NCBI GenBank assembly: GCA_017979445.1
Contig: JADQWC010000333.1
Span: 62,001 to 126,000 of the forward strand
Source of the DNA: Akebia trifoliata
Lineage: Eukaryota; Streptophyta; Magnoliopsida; Ranunculales; Lardizabalaceae
Length of the DNA: 64,000 nt
Direction: 5' to 3'
Part shown: positions 42,057 through 54,560 of the stretch, piece by piece
Layout of the letters: each line of letters starts with the position of its first letter
How positions within the stretch are numbered: the stretch's first letter is position 1
Program-made: the position numbers and the translations under genes
Notes under the pieces: model-generated
What the model saw: the letters and a program-made list of their open reading frames with translations, nothing else
Told to the model about the DNA's origin: nothing
Databases searched by the model: none

Positions 42057-43723
42057 TAAAAGCGCCCTCGATCCGCGGGGTGCGCGAATCCGCTTTTGAC
42101 CCTTGAGATTTGGGAGTCGCCACCTAGTTATTACGGTTTAGGAACCGAATACTGAATCTAAACGGATAAAGAAACTAATCTACTAAAGAAAAACTGAATC
42201 CGGGGATCATATTACGGGGTTGGAAGGTGTTAGGCACCAACCCCGTCTAGTCAATGCCGGTCTCTACTTATCCCAAATAAGACTATATTGCTAACAAAAA
42301 CTTAGATAGAAAAAATAAAAGAGATTTTACATTCGAACGCAACGGTTTTATTCCCTCAGATTTGATAAAACTACTCCTTGTACCGTACTCCTTACTTCGT
42401 TCTGTCTCCGGATCTGATTTCAGATCTCCGAGGTAAGGTATCTCTTCCTTAGATCTGAATTCTTCGAATTTTATTATTAATTTTAGAGTATTTTTGAAGG
42501 ATTTCTAGGTGTTTTTCAGGCTAAAATCGAAGTATGGGTGTTAAGTAAGGAGTTGGGATTTCAAAATTAGGGTTTGTGGGAGGTTAGGGAAGCTTTTTGA
42601 CCTACTTCTCTTAGGATTTTTGATTTGATACGAAAATAGGGTGTGGAAACTCCTATTTATAAAGTTTTTTTTAGAAGAATTAGGATTTGATTAGGGTTTC
42701 TTTTAGGATTTTAATTAGGATTTTGACTTTAGTCTTATGAGATTGACTTAGCTTTTACGGTTTTAATTTAGGATTTTGACTTTAGTCTTATGAGATTGAC
42801 TTGATTAGTTTAGATTAGGGTTTTGGTTTAGGGTTTTGACTTTAGTCTTATGAGATTGACTTGATTAGTTTAAATTAGGGTTTTGACTTTAGTCTTATGA
42901 GATTGACTTAATACTTTGACTTTAGTCTTACTGATTGACTTTAATTTTTGGAGAACCCCCTTTTATTATATCTTTAACTCTTTGGGCCCCCAGATGAAGG
43001 GGTCCTTGAATAAATATCCTGGCAACCATCAATAATTTTGCTTGGAAGCCTGATTGATCGATTTTTTGGTTTAAAATTTTAAATTAATTTTATTAATATT
43101 TCACTTTACATTATTTAATAGTTTATTTATTAATTTCAAAATTTTTAATTATTAAAACTGTAAAATTATCGTTTTACCCTCGGAGAGAATTTTTTGCGTT
43201 TTAAGTCGTTTTTCAATGTTTCATGATGTTTTGGAATCAATTTTTCATAAGGAATTCAATGGGAATGTTGGTTTTTGTCATTTATGAAATTTTTTGTATG
43301 AAATGGTCTTGAACTTTATGAAGGGCATTTTCATAATTTTGTCGAATTTTGTGAAAATTGACAAAATAATATATTTGATTTTGATTTGTTATTTTATGTC
43401 TTTGAATGAGTTTTCCTAATCGTAACGTAGGCTCTAGGGTTATTTTGATGTTAGGGGTATTTTGGTAATTTGATTAATTTAGTGATTTTTATCGTGAAGC
43501 TTCTTTTTGATCTGCAAGATGATGATTTCTATGTTTCTAGGGTCGTTTTTTCCTAGCGTAACGTGGTTTCTAAGGTTTTGTCAGTTCAAGATACCTCATC
43601 CAGATTTCTAAAACATATCTGGTAACAAAATAAAGCATTGGAATAAACATCCATCATTGGGAACCGTTGCGATCAGGTTGACGAGTTGATTAATCAGGCG
43701 AGTGCAAAAATGGGGTGTTTACA
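42057..43723 (-). repeat. 5' LTR of T1
   Basis: 1667-bp LTR of the same family, TGTAAACACCCC start on the minus strand and an end in TTTTA instead of TTTCA. TATA box at 42654-42661 (minus), stem-loop at 42215-42245 (perfect), U5 hairpin with one mismatch, palindrome GG-CCCC/GGGGTCC near 42984. Its outer end at 43723 abuts the Athila-like RT. Confidence 0.93.
42654..42661 (-). promoter_or_regulatory. TATA box of the T1 5' LTR
   Basis: TATAAATA on the minus strand, in the same context as in T3. Upstream lie TTAGGGTTT and TTGACT words, fewer than in T3. Confidence 0.78.
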
Positions 43724-44800
43724 CATAGGGGTTTGAAAATATTTCCAAAATCCTTAATAAAGTGCCTGTAAAAGCCTGAGTGCCTTAAGAAAGAACAAAC
43801 TTCTTTTACAGTTTTAAGGAGAGGTAGATTAAAGATAAGGTCCATTTTTGCCTTATCTACCTCAATCGCTTATGGGATACGATATGTCCCAACACAATCT
43901 CAGAAGTGGCCAAGAAATGGTATTTTTTCCAATTTAGCATAAGATTTTTCTCTTAACATCTAGCTTAGACTAACTTTAAGTAATTTAAACAGTCATAAAA
44001 GCTAGATCCAAAGACTGAAAAGGCATCCATAAAGACTTCAAGAAAATTTTCTACCATATCGAAAAAAATGCTTAACATGCATCGTTGAAAAGTTCTAGGA
44101 ACATTGCAAAACCCAAAGGACATGTGCCAATAGGCAAAAGTCCCAAAAAGCCACGTGAACATGATTTTTTCTTGGTCTTCAGGGGTGATCGAGATCTGAT
44201 TATATCCCGAGTATCCATAAAGAAAATAATAATAGGTATGTTCAACCAAGCATTCTAACATTTGATCTATTAACGGCAGAGGGAAGTGATCTTTTTGTGT
44301 CATTAAGTTCAACTTCCTGTAGTCGATACAAACTCGTCATCTTATTTGGATACGAGTAGGTATGAGTTCAGTAACTTTATTGGTCACAACGATGACGCCA
44401 AATTTCTTTGGGACTATCTAAATTGGACTAACCCATTTACTATTTGAGATGGGGTATATAATACCTGCATCTAACAATTTGATGACTTTTCCTCAAGCTA
44501 TCTCCTTTAAGATTGGATTCAATCTTCTCTGTAATTCTCTCGAAGGTTTAAAAATTTTCTTGAGGTGTATTTGGTGCATGAACATAAAGGGACTAATGCC
44601 CTTGATATCCACTATGGTCTAACCAATAGCTTATTTGTGTTCACGTAGAACGTCTAGTAACTATTTTTCTTGTGACTTTTCTAAGTCAGGCGAGATGATA
44701 ATGGGGAAGGTCTCATCCTTCCCCAAAAATGCATCTTTTAGCCTGTCGGGCAACTATTTTAATTCAGGCTTAGGAGTCTCTCCAACTAAAGGTGGAAATG
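43724..44800 (-). pseudogene. pol: Athila-like reverse transcriptase, truncated
   Basis: The piece 43965-44312 reads HFPLPLIDQMLECLVEHTYY, FLYGYSGYNQISITPEDQEK and FLEVFMDAFSVFG, where the catalytic box is FMDAFSVFG and its second Asp is Ala. Upstream frames give WVSPIQIVPKKFG; downstream, after stops, SFLRHSGFYRHFIKDF and the cut at 43724. The family is recognised from the HFPLPFIDQML and SVFGDSF-type motifs typical of Athila RT. Confidence 0.88.
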
Positions 44801-45560
44801 ACTAGGTGGAGAGACTCTCTATTTTAGGTTGCCAATTTGAAAAATCCATCTCAGTGACAGATTCTAGGAAAGCATTTACCTTCATGATTGACTATTCTTC
44901 AATGAAATCAATGCCAAATTGGCCTAAGTACTCTTCTAGTAGGTCAATGTCCTTTGCTTCCTTGAATATGTTGTTTACCAAAGTGTCGATCATATTAACC
45001 TCTTCCAGATCATCCATGTCAATAGATTGAAACTTATTATGGCCGACATTCATTTTCACTTTCATGTCTCTAAAAGCTAAGGTCATAATCCCATTTTGAC
45101 ATCTAATAATAACATCAGATGTGATCAAGAAGGGTCGGCCCAAGATGACCGGAACATGATTATTTGGGTTTATGACAGGTTCGGTGTCAAGAAACAAAAA
45201 ATCTACAAGGAAACAAAAGTCTTTTACTTTGATGATCACATCCACCACTATTCCAATGAAAACCTTAACTGATCTGTCTGTTAAGCTTAAAGTGATATCT
45301 GTAGGTTTGAGTTCCCCTAAACCTAATTATTTGTAGACAAAAAAGGGAAGAAGTTCACACTGGTTCCTAGATCTAACAAACATTTCTCGATCATTGTTTC
45401 TCTTATATGCACAAAAATTGTAGGACAGCCAGGGTCCTTGAATTTAGGCACAATTGTCTGTTGGATCAGACACGAAGATTGGACTATCATCACAACCTCT
45501 CTTAGCACAAGGGTTTTCTTTTTCACTGTAGTGAAATCTTTGATAAATTTAACATAAGAA
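44800..45560 (-). pseudogene. pol: Athila-like protease, broken
   Basis: Piece 45323-45526 has PKFKDPGCPTIFVHIRETMI and the active-site stretch LLDLGTSVNFFP. Piece 44892-45248 has DVIIKVKDFCFLVDFLFLDT and VILGRPFL. The Asp is retained. A stop or shift separates the two pieces near 45325. Confidence 0.83.
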
Positions 45561-45593
45561 AGGATTTGACGGATTGTGTCCAGGAAATGAATG

Positions 45594-47442
45594 TTAATCT
45601 GAACATTCTTGAAGACTTGGAGAATCCCTTCTAATTTTTTTCTTTTTTTTATTGTCTGCTAGTTTATGTGAAAATGGGGACTTTGGAATTTTAATTTGAT
45701 TTTCCAATGGTGGAACAATTTCTTTTTGTTGGTCTTCTTCTTCGATGGGCAGTGCATTTTGGATTTTCCCTTGTATTGGGATCTTATTGGGCATGTGCAC
45801 TTGGTTATCTACTAAGCTACCAGAATGTAGTGTGTAGACTGCTTGTATAGAGTCATTAAAAGGACCAGGTTGACTCTCTATTTCATAATGCCCTTTCGGA
45901 GCAATTCCTCTTAGGTTGGACACGGTTTGACTTGAAAATTACCCTTTATTTTTCTCCTCTAGAGATAAGACTATTTGACCTCATTGAACCTCAAATTTGT
46001 TAATTGCTTGCATATTAACTTGATTTATTTGTGCTTGACTCTGGTTGGTCTATAATTGTTACTGCATGATTTGATGTATTTATTGTTGTTGCTTTAACAT
46101 CTCTACCATTATTAACTCTAATGGAGAGTTTGTTTGTGTAACTAAGGGAGAATAATTGTTCATAGGATCGACAACAATCATCCTTTGATCAAAAGTATGA
46201 GGTGAAAAGTAAGATGATTGTAGAACCAAAGATAGGTTCGCATTGGACTGAGGTTGTCTGTTGTAGCTCTTTTGGAAACCAGGAGTACTACCCTGTTGAA
46301 TAGGTTCATTCTGACAATAAGAAAATTTTGGATGAAACCTATTGTCTGGATGGTATGTCTGACTATAAGAATTGGGAGTGAATTTCCTAAAAATGCTATA
46401 TGACCCAATAGCATTGGTTTGTTCTACCTTGAATATGGGTAGATTGGGACAGCTCTCTTAGCACAAGGGTGGTCGAAACTTTTGCATAAGAGACATGCGA
46501 AAGGTATCTCTGTTGTAACTTGTAATATTAGGTTAACCTCTTGTTGGTAGTTTTAATACTAAAATCACCAAACTTCTAGTTCAAGTTTTGCATAGTACTA
46601 ACTAGACTAATCATTATATTTTTTTAGATCAGGATTACTTTTGATCTCGTACATGCCTGTTTTATTGGCTCATAAGTCACCTCTATTAAAGTCTCCTAAA
46701 TTTGTGCTCCAATTTCGAGTATTTTCAATGAGTTCTATGAGGAACTCATAAATTTGATTCAGAGTCTGACTCATGAATTTTCCTTTATGCATAGACTCCA
46801 AGAGAATACGCAGAGCTGTATTAAGATCACGATAGAAGAAATTAACCAGTTGGACTTTATCAATCCCATGATGTGGGCATTTTATAAGCAGGTCTTAAAA
46901 CTTTCCTAGGTTTGAAAAAATTCTTCATCAGATTTTCCCTTGAAGTTCCTAATGGCATTTTTGAATTATTCCATTTTTGCCATTGAAAATAACTTGGCCA
47001 TGAATTTTCTTGATAACTCGTCCCATGTAGTGATCGAGTTAAAGGCCAAAAAATTTAACTATGTTACAGTATGATCTTCTTATGATAGAGGGAACAGTCT
47101 CAACTTAACATTTTCTACGTTGAGGTAACCATTTTGAAAAGTTTGACACAAGGTCAAAAATTTGTTAAGATGATTATAGGGTTGTTCACTCTCGAAACCA
47201 TAAAACTTAGGAAGCATGTTGATAGTAGTTGTCCTAATTTCAAATTATACCGCATTAGTTGTTAACAAGGCAATACATGAAAGGGGAGTAGCTGTAGTAG
47301 GGGCGAATAACTCATTTAGAATTCGTTGATCTTCTCGGACAACTTGAGGTGGGGCAATTGGTTGAGTCATCTCGGGTGTCTGAAGGATAGGTGAGGAATC
47401 AAATTCTCTTCTAATCCATTGAAGTGGGTGAGATCTTGTGAT
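45594..47442 (-). pseudogene. gag: Athila-like gag, broken and truncated at its start
   Basis: The frame nearest T4 (47245-47442) reads SITRSHPLQWIRREFDSSPI and REDQRILNELFAPTTATP. Downstream, in broken frames, WDELSRKFMAKLFSM, CPHHGIDKVQLVNFFYRDL and SNLRGIAPKGHYEIESQPG are seen, the usual Athila gag landmarks. The apparent upstream residues MATPKPQGQKRIRVPRGSR come from the LTR at 47443, not from gag. Confidence 0.82.
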
Positions 47443-49115
47443 TGAAAGTGCCCTCGATCCGCGGGGTACGCGGATCCGCTTTTGACCTTGAGGTTTGGGA
47501 GTCGCCACCTAGTTATTACGGTCTAGGAACCGATCAATGATTCTAAACGGATAAAAAACTAATCTATAACAGAAAAAAACTGAATTCAGGGATCACATTA
47601 CGGGGTTGGAAGGTGGCCAAAGCTGGTCTCTACTAACTTCCCAAATAAGTTACATTGCTAAAAAAAACCTAGATAAAAAAAAAATTATACATTTCCGATA
47701 GCAAAGACCTTGTTCCCTCAGATCCGACAAAAATTGCTCCTTGTACCGTACTTCTTGCTTCGTTCTGTCTCCGAGGCAAGGTATCTCCTTTCTTCCGATC
47801 TAGATTCTTCAAGTTTATTATGGATTTTGAGGTATTTTTGAAGGGTTTTTAGGTATTTTTTAGGCTAAAATTGAAGAAGGGATGTTAAGTAAGGAGTTAG
47901 GGCTCCAAAACTAAGGTTTATGGGAGGCTATGGGGGCTTTTTGACCTACTTCTCTTAGATTTATGATTTGATACGAAAATAGGGTGTGAGGACCTCTATT
48001 TATAGATTTTTTTTAGGGGTTGATTTAGATAGAATTAGTGTTTGATTATAATTCTTTTAGTTAGAGTTGTGTTTTAGTTAAACTTGTTTAAAGTAGAGTT
48101 GTGTTTTAATTAGAATTGTTTTAGTTAGAACTCTATTAGATAGAGTTATTATTTAATTAGAACTCTATTATGATTTTGACTTTTTGTCTTATTTGATTGA
48201 CTTTTAATATTTTGACTTTAGTTTTAATTGATTGACTTTTAATATCTTGACTTCAGTCTTGCTTAATTGACTTTAATTTTGACTTTAGTCTCACTTGATT
48301 GATTTTAAGACCTTGACCTTAGTCTTTCTTGATTGGCTTTAAATTTTTGGAGAACCCCCCTCTATTATATCTTTAATTCTTTGGACCCCCAAATAGAGGG
48401 GTCCTTAAAGAAATATCTCACAAACCCTCAATAATTTTGCCTGAGAGTCCGATTGATCGATTTCTTTAGTTCAAAATTTTAAATTAATTTCATTAATGTC
48501 TTACTTTAATTATTTAATATTTTATTTATTAATTTCAAAATTTTTAATTATAAAAATTGTGAAATTACCATTTTGCCCCCAAAGAGGACTTTTCACGTTT
48601 TAAGTCGGTTTTTAATGTTCTAGGATGTTTTAGAATCGATTTTTCATAAGGAATTCAATGGAAATATTAGCTTGTGTCATTTATGAAATTTTTTGTGTGA
48701 AATGATCATGAACTTTATGAGGGGCATTTTCATAATTTTGTCAAATTCTATTAAAATTGACGAAATGATTTACTTAATTTCGATTTGTTGTTTTATGTGT
48801 TTGAGAGAGTTTTCCTAAGCGTAACGTAGGCTCTAGGGTCGTTTTGATGTTAGGGGTATTTTGGTAATTTGGTCATTTTTAGTGATTTTTATCGTAAAGG
48901 TTCTTTTTGTCTGAAAAATGATGATTTCTAAACTTCTGAGGTTATATTTTCCTTGCGTAGTATGGTTTCTACAGTTTTGTCAGTTCTAGATACCTCATCC
49001 GGATTTCTGAAACATATCTAGTTAAAGCATTGGAATAAACATCCATCATGGGGAACCATTGCGATCGGGTTGATGAGTTGATTAATCAGGTGGATGCAAA
49101 AATTGGGTGTCTACA
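47443..49115 (-). repeat. 3' LTR of T4
   Basis: 1673 bp, TGTAGACACCC start and CACTTTCA end on the minus strand, polypurine tract adjoining at 49116. Its conserved stem-loop is destroyed: after GGGGTTGGAAGGTG about 24-26 bp present in the solo LTR are missing. TATA box at 47997-48004 (minus). It belongs with the solo LTR at 57789 to a sub-group sharing AGAGTTGTGTTTTAGTT repeats in U3. Confidence 0.93.
47997..48004 (-). promoter_or_regulatory. TATA box of the T4 3' LTR
   Basis: TATAAATA on the minus strand (plus TATTTATA), in the context CTATAAATAGAGGTCC. Confidence 0.75.
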
Positions 49116-49130
49116 GATACCCCTCTTTAG
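49116..49130 (-). other. Polypurine tract of T4
   Basis: Minus strand CTAAAGAGGGGTATC ends at the LTR start. It differs from T3 by two bases. Confidence 0.85.
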
Positions 49131-49539
49131 CAGAGGGTTGAAGCAAACTAGATAGTAAATCTATTTTAGTAGATAGTGCGATATCCGAATGCTAAAGCTA
49201 ATGACAGTTTATTTTGCAGCCTGATTTAGCAATTCGTCGCGGTGTTCAAATCCTTGAGGGTAAAGCTCTCCCCGAACTAAAAAAATGTCAGGTCCTTGAG
49301 CGCAAACTCTCATTGACGGTGTCAGATCCTTGAATTTTAGAAAATTCTCCTTAACTGATGTAACAACTGTGCAAGTGTGTAGACTTACAATCTGAGATAA
49401 ATTTGAGTAAAATCTGAGCACAAATTAGGCATAAATTGAGCATAAACTGAGCATAACTGAGCATAGACTGAGTATAATTGAACATAATTTGATCATAAAC
49501 TGAGTATAAACTGAGCATAAACTGAGCATAATTCCGAGA

Positions 49540-49890
49540 AAACCTTCGGCGGCAACTGAGCAAAATCCAAGATAACCCTCGACGGCAACTAAACAAAATC
49601 CAAGATAACCCTTGGCGACATCTGAGCAAAATCCAAGATAATCCTTGGCGGCAACTGAGCAAAATCCAAGATAACCCTTGACGGCAACTGAGCAAAATCC
49701 AAGATAACCCTTGGCGGCATCTGAGCAAAATCCAAGTTAACCCTAGGCGGCAACTGAGCAAAATCCAAGATAACCTTTGGCGGCATTTGAGCAAAATCCA
49801 AGATAATCTTTGGCGGTATTTGAGCAAAATCCAAGATAACCCTTGGCAGTAACTGAGCAAAATCCAAGATAACCCTTGGCAGTAACTAAG
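49540..49890 (-). repeat. 33-bp tandem array in T4 3' UTR
   Basis: About 10 units of GGCAACTGAGCAAAATCCA followed by AGATAACCCTTGGC, the same unit as 29041-29592 but more diverged. CCAAG/CTTGG arms are present in most units. Confidence 0.92.
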
Positions 49891-50719
49891 CAAAACTGAC
49901 AGAGGAATGAAGGAATTTTGAGAAAAATGAATGAATTTGGAGAAGACTAATTAAAATGAATCGGAGGACAAATAAATCTGGAAGATAATGAATCTAGAAA
50001 AGAAATGATCGAATCCAAGAATGATTGGATCTGAAAAAGAAACTGGGAATGAAAGAATGTCATATTTCCTAATGAGTTATTAGTTGATCTCTGGACACAG
50101 TCAAATGTGAGATCCGAAGTACTTTTGTTTGAACCTCAATGTTTTATCCAAAAAATTTCATGAATTTAAAACCTGAGTTTTTATTTCTTTTGAACCTCAA
50201 GGGTTCTTCGAAAAACTGTTATCAAGAGGGTAACCTTAAATTTGGGGTTCTCATTATCTTTTAGGATTAACATTGCTCAAAAACAAAATGCCCCAAGTTT
50301 GACAATGAATATGGCCTTGAAAATAATTGAACACATCATGCAAAAAAAAAAAAATGCCCTTAGTATAAGGGGTAAAAGTTACATTACAGAAGAAAGAAAA
50401 TGCCCCTTGTATGAAGGTTTGAAATATTTGATTGCCACAAGCGCAATAAAAATCAAACTTTTAATTTTGATTAATTTTATTGAAGATTTTGAGTCAGGCT
50501 CAAGAGAACAAAATATTTCCTTTTGGGACTCATCATAGAATTCACCATTTTCTCCATTGGTTCACTCGGGGAAGTAAACATTTTCAGATCTATCGTAGAC
50601 AAGATACTATTGGCTTATGAGCCTATGCCTGGTTTAAGCTAAGTATTGAACTTGATTATTCAGATTTCTGATGTTTCAGCTTAGACCGCTCTCAGCTTGG
50701 GATCTTCTTCTATTTTTAT

Positions 50720-50945
50720 TTGTTGCTCTAACTTTTGCCTAGATCGCCTTTTCAGGTTTTCAATCTATCGAGCTTGCTCTAGCTTTTGCCTAGATCGCAT
50801 TTTCAGGTTTTCTATCTAACGAGCTTTTCTTTTTTTTCTTAGCTCTGATTGTTGCCAAAGTTATCCTTTCAGATTTTCAACCTTGCGGCTTACCTTAATT
50901 TTTGTCTAAGTCGCCCTTTTCGAATTTTCAACTTAGTAGGCTTCA
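50720..50945 (-). repeat. 51-bp hairpin array in T4 3' UTR
   Basis: Four units related to T3 19360-19640. Arms: CTAGAT/ATCTAT, TAGAT/ATCTA, CAAAGTTA/CAACCTTG (partly paired) and CTAAGT/ACTTAG. One unit fewer than in T3. Confidence 0.85.
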
Positions 50946-51470
50946 TCATTATTTTATCTTTCTCTTCTCCTCTGAACTTCTAAAGTTACTGTCTGATCAT
51001 GCTTTGCTATCTTCCTTAACTTTTCGTACGGTACTTAGGAGGACTTTTATAGGTAAGCTTAGGATTGGATATTAAAAAAAAGGAATTTTGAGGCTCAAAA
51101 ACCCAAATGCCCATTGTGTGGCATTTTCTTTTAAATTGTTTTCTTTTTCCTTAAATTTTCTATCCCATTTTGGATTTCTTTTTCTTTTGAATTTTTTTCT
51201 TGATTTTTTATTGTGTGGGAAAATAGATTTTTTTTTATTTTGATGTGGTCGGGCCTGAAGTAACTTCTCAGGTTACCTACATATCCCATAACTTTTGGGA
51301 TCAGACCAAAACGTAGTTCGAAGCTTCCCTTCCCAAAGTTAGGTGATCGGGCTGAGAAAGAAAAAAGGCATAATTTTTCTTTTTGAAAATACTGCAAAGG
51401 AGTTGAGAAAGGATATGTTGAACCAAGTAGCTGGGTAATATGTGGATTGATTCGGCCAAAGATGTCCTCC

Positions 51471-52945
51471 TTAAATGTAGTACCGTTTAATTTGGTCAAG
51501 GTTGGTTGGTTCTGGTAATTTGATTCCATCATGATCTTGAAGTCTGACAGCTTTTCCTAGTAATATTTCCTTGACGATGAACGGACCTCCCCAATTTGGT
51601 TTGAACTTCCCTCTAGGGTCAAAGATAGGTGTCCGATTCTCTTTGAGTACTAAGTCCCCGACTTGTAAGTGACGGGCCTTGATTTTTTTGTCAAATGCAC
51701 GAGCGACTCTTCTTTGATAAGCTTGCACGTGGTACAACGTTCTTAGTCATTTTTCTTCGATCAAATTCAATTCTTCATACCGTTGGCGAATCCAATCTGC
51801 TTTTGACAACTGACTTTTTAATAAGACCCTGAGAGACGGAATTTTCATTTCAACTGGCAAGACTGCTTCCATGCCATACACTAAGGAGTAGGGAGTAACT
51901 CCAGTGGAGGATCAAATTGAGGTTCGATATGCCCATAATGCAAATGATAGTTTTTCTGACCAATCTCAATGTGATTGACACATTTTCCTGAGGATAGTCT
52001 TAATATTCTTATTAGCTGCTTCGACTGCTCCATTAGTCTGAGGGCGGTAAGGAGATGATTTATGGTGTGAGATTTTGAACTTTGAACACAATTTGATAAC
52101 CTCAGCTTTGAAGTGTGACCCGTTATCAGAGATCAACTCCGAAGGTACCCCGTATCGACTGATGATGTTTGTTTGAATGAACTTTGCAACTCAAGACGCA
52201 GTGAGGATAACATAAGAGACAGCTTCGACCCATTTGGTAAAATAATCGATGACAACTAGAATGTATTCATACCCGTTTGATGCCTGAAGCGATATTTTAC
52301 CAATAATGTCAATTCCCCAAACTGAGAATGGCCATGGTGAAGTTAGACCAACTAGTTGAGATGGTGGCACATGTATAAGGTTCGCATGTACTTGACATTT
52401 ATGACAGGTCTTGACATGTGGTGATAATCTGTTTCCATCGTGGTCCAGTAGTACCCTTGTCTCATAATTTTCTTAGCTAACATTTTCCCATTCATGTGAG
52501 GGCCGCATTCTCCTGAATGTAGTTCAATCATTATTTGTTCAACTTGATCTTCATCAACACACGATAAATGAATCCCATCATAAGACCTTTTGTATAAACT
52601 TCATGCGCATAAGATGAATTGAGATGCTAATCTTAGTACGGTTTGTCGTTCCTTCCTCGATGCGTCTTCCGGGAATTCTTGTTTTTCTAACACTCTCTTT
52701 ATATCTGTGTACCATGGCTTTCTATCGGGTAGTCGAGTAGCAATATTGATCTGATGACAGTATGTAGGTTTGTCTTTTACTTCAACAGAGATCGGCCTCA
52801 ATTCCATACCAGGGGGTAAATGGATCATTGAAGATAGAGTTGTTAAGGAGTCAGCAAATCTGTTATCCTCTCTTGACAAGTGTTGGAACAAGATAACTTT
52901 AAACTTACTGACTAAGTTTAACAAATACTCATGATAAGGTTTCAA
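51471..52945 (-). pseudogene. pol: T4 integrase with tether, frameshifted
   Basis: Tether 52601-52945 (SREDNRFADSLTTLSSM). Zinc region: one base is missing near 52415 compared with T1, shifting the frame inside HHM...KTCHKCQ. Core motifs are intact at nucleotide level: GIDII (about 52310), ELISDNGSHF (about 52120) and NGAVEAA (about 52015). The C-terminal piece 51471-51737 has GKFKPNWGGPFIV and ends KRYYI. Better kept than T1, but not readable as one frame. Confidence 0.88.
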
Positions 52946-52963
52946 TTTTTCATCCCTAGTCTT

Positions 52964-53197
52964 CTATTCTTCTAATGACTGATGTATGACTAGGGCTGAA
53001 TCCCCAAAAACTTCAATTTCTATAATGCCCAGGTTCAAAGTAGCTTCAAGCCCCGCGATGCATGCCTCGTATTCAGCCGTGTTATTAGTATTTGAAAAGG
53101 CTAATTTAATAGCGATAGGAATGTGGCATCCTTCCGGAGAAAACAGGACTGCCCCTATTCCATACCCATTTTGATTGGCGGCTCCATCAAAGTACAA
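52964..53197 (-). pseudogene. pol: T4 archaeal-type RNase H
   Basis: MYFDGAANQNGYGIGAVLFS, EYEACIAGLEATLNL and FGDSALVIHQ, uninterrupted. A stop just before it (near 53212, where Gln is expected) separates it from the Gypsy RNase H. Acidic residues at FDG, EYEA and GDS are intact. Confidence 0.85.
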
Positions 53198-53212
53198 CTG
53201 CCATGTTAGGTT

Positions 53213-54560
53213 CTACGGTTCTTCTTTAACGTGCAAGATGTTCTCATCTGGGAACTGATCGACAGGCCTTATTCCTTCTACTACAGGGTGATCTGCCAAG
53301 TATTCTGCTACAGCTCTCCCTTTGATAGACTTCTGTGTAACATGCGTGATGTCAAACTCTGATAGCAACAATAACCATCGCGCGGTTCTCCCTGTCAACG
53401 CCGACTTCTCGAAAAGATACTTGAAAGGATCCATCCGAGATAACAGGATAATTGAATGAGACAGCATATAGTGCCAGAGTCTCTGAGTAGTCCATACCAA
53501 TGCTAAGCAAGTTTTTTCGAGAGTCGAATATTTTCGTTCATATTCTAACATCTTTTTACTGATGTAGTATATAGCCCTCTTTTTGCGAGTATCTTTGTCA
53601 TATTGTGCAAGCATGCATCCCATAGCTTCTTCTATGACTGACAGATAAAGAAGAAATGGTTCACCCGGTGTAGGTAGAACCAAAATAGGTGGGTTTAAGA
53701 AATACTCCTTGACTTGATCGAAAGCCTTTTGACATTGTTCATTCCAAACTGTTGGTTCATTCTTTTTGAGAAGCTTGAAAATAGGTTCACAGACGTTGGT
53801 GAGTTGAGCGATGAATCTGCTAACATACTGGATTCTACCCAGAAAACCTTGAATCTGTTTTTCAGTCTCAGGCGGTGGCATATCTTAGATAGCTTTAATC
53901 TTCACAGGGTCCACTTCGATCCCTCTTTGACTGATCACAAATCCCAACAACTTCCCAGAAGTTACTCCAAATACACATTTATGTGGGTTAAGGCGGAGTT
54001 GATATTTTTGAATTCTTGTGAGAAACTTTTATAACGCAACAACGTGCCCCAGTCGTTCATTAGATTTGACTATCATATCATCAACATAGACTTCAACTTC
54101 CTTGTGTATCATGTCATGTAGTAAAGTTGTGACTGCTCTTTGATAGGTGGCTCCAGCGTTCTTCAAACCAAAAGGCATGACCTTGTAGCAGAAGGTCCCC
54201 CATTGTGTGATGAACAACGTTTTTTGCATATCCCCAGGATTCATTTTTATCTGATTGTACCCCGAAAAACCATCCATGAAGGACAACAACCCGTGTCCTG
54301 CTGTACTGTCCACTAGAACATCTATTTGTGGTAAAGGGAAACTATCCTTTGGACTTGCTTTATTTAAGTCTCTGAAATCCACACACATTCTAACTTTTCC
54401 ATCTTTTTTCGACACTGGGACGACATTAGCAATCCACTCAAGGTATTCTACTACTTCGAAAAATCCAACGTTAATCTGCTTCGTAACTTCTTCTTTAATT
54501 TTTAGAGTCCATTCTGGCTTCATAAGTCGAAGTTTCTGTTTGCTTGGTCGAGCATCAGGA
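53213..54560 (-). pseudogene. pol: T4 reverse transcriptase and Gypsy RNase H, two stops
   Basis: RT motifs: RMCVDFRDLNKASPKDSF, SFMDGFSGYNQIKM, VMPFGLKNAGATYQ and YVDDMIVKS (all in the frame 54029-55189). A TAA follows VVAL at about 54028, then the thumb (LRLNPHKCVFGVTSGKLLGF), a second TAA near 53884, and RNase H in 53213-53881 (LLYLSVIEEAMGCMLAQYDK, STLEKTCLALVW). Catalytic residues are present. Confidence 0.92.

Larger units (their letters stand above)
2104..43723 (-). mobile_element. Element T1, Ogre/Tat-type LTR retrotransposon, interrupted by T2
   Basis: On the minus strand the order is: 5' LTR (42057-43723), primer site (42038-42055), leader (39685-42037), insertion of T2 (about 11471-39684), rest of the leader (10570-11470), extra ORF (9430-10560), gag, protease, RT, RNase H, second RNase H, integrase (ends 2501), and start of the 3' UTR (2104-2500). 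Continuity across T2 is shown by comparison with T3 (21480-25390) and T4 (59530-62600), where the two leader parts adjoin. The 3' end of T1 is expected left of T0, outside the window. All coding parts are broken. Confidence 0.88.
43724..47442 (-). mobile_element. Athila-like element fragment
   Basis: Minus-strand gag, protease and RT of an Athila-type Gypsy element. It is cut on the left by the T1 5' LTR inside RT and on the right by the T4 3' LTR near the start of gag. It is the oldest layer in view and full of stops. Its RNase H, integrase and LTRs are not in the window. Confidence 0.88.
49131..51470 (-). other. 3' UTR of T4
   Basis: Complete 3' UTR. It has a 33-bp array (49540-49890), repeated AATGCCC words (50287, 50353, 50399), the 51-bp hairpin array (about 50720-50945), the AAATGCC/GGCATTT hairpin near 51105-51128 and the segment shared with T1 and T3 (51060-51470). 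The 50-bp array of T3 is absent. No gene was recognised. Confidence 0.85.

Noticed and set aside
47245..47508. Continuous gag start MATPKPQGQKR...
   Set aside because: The first residues are encoded by the inserted LTR; the same start appears at 57855 for another gene cut by the same LTR family.
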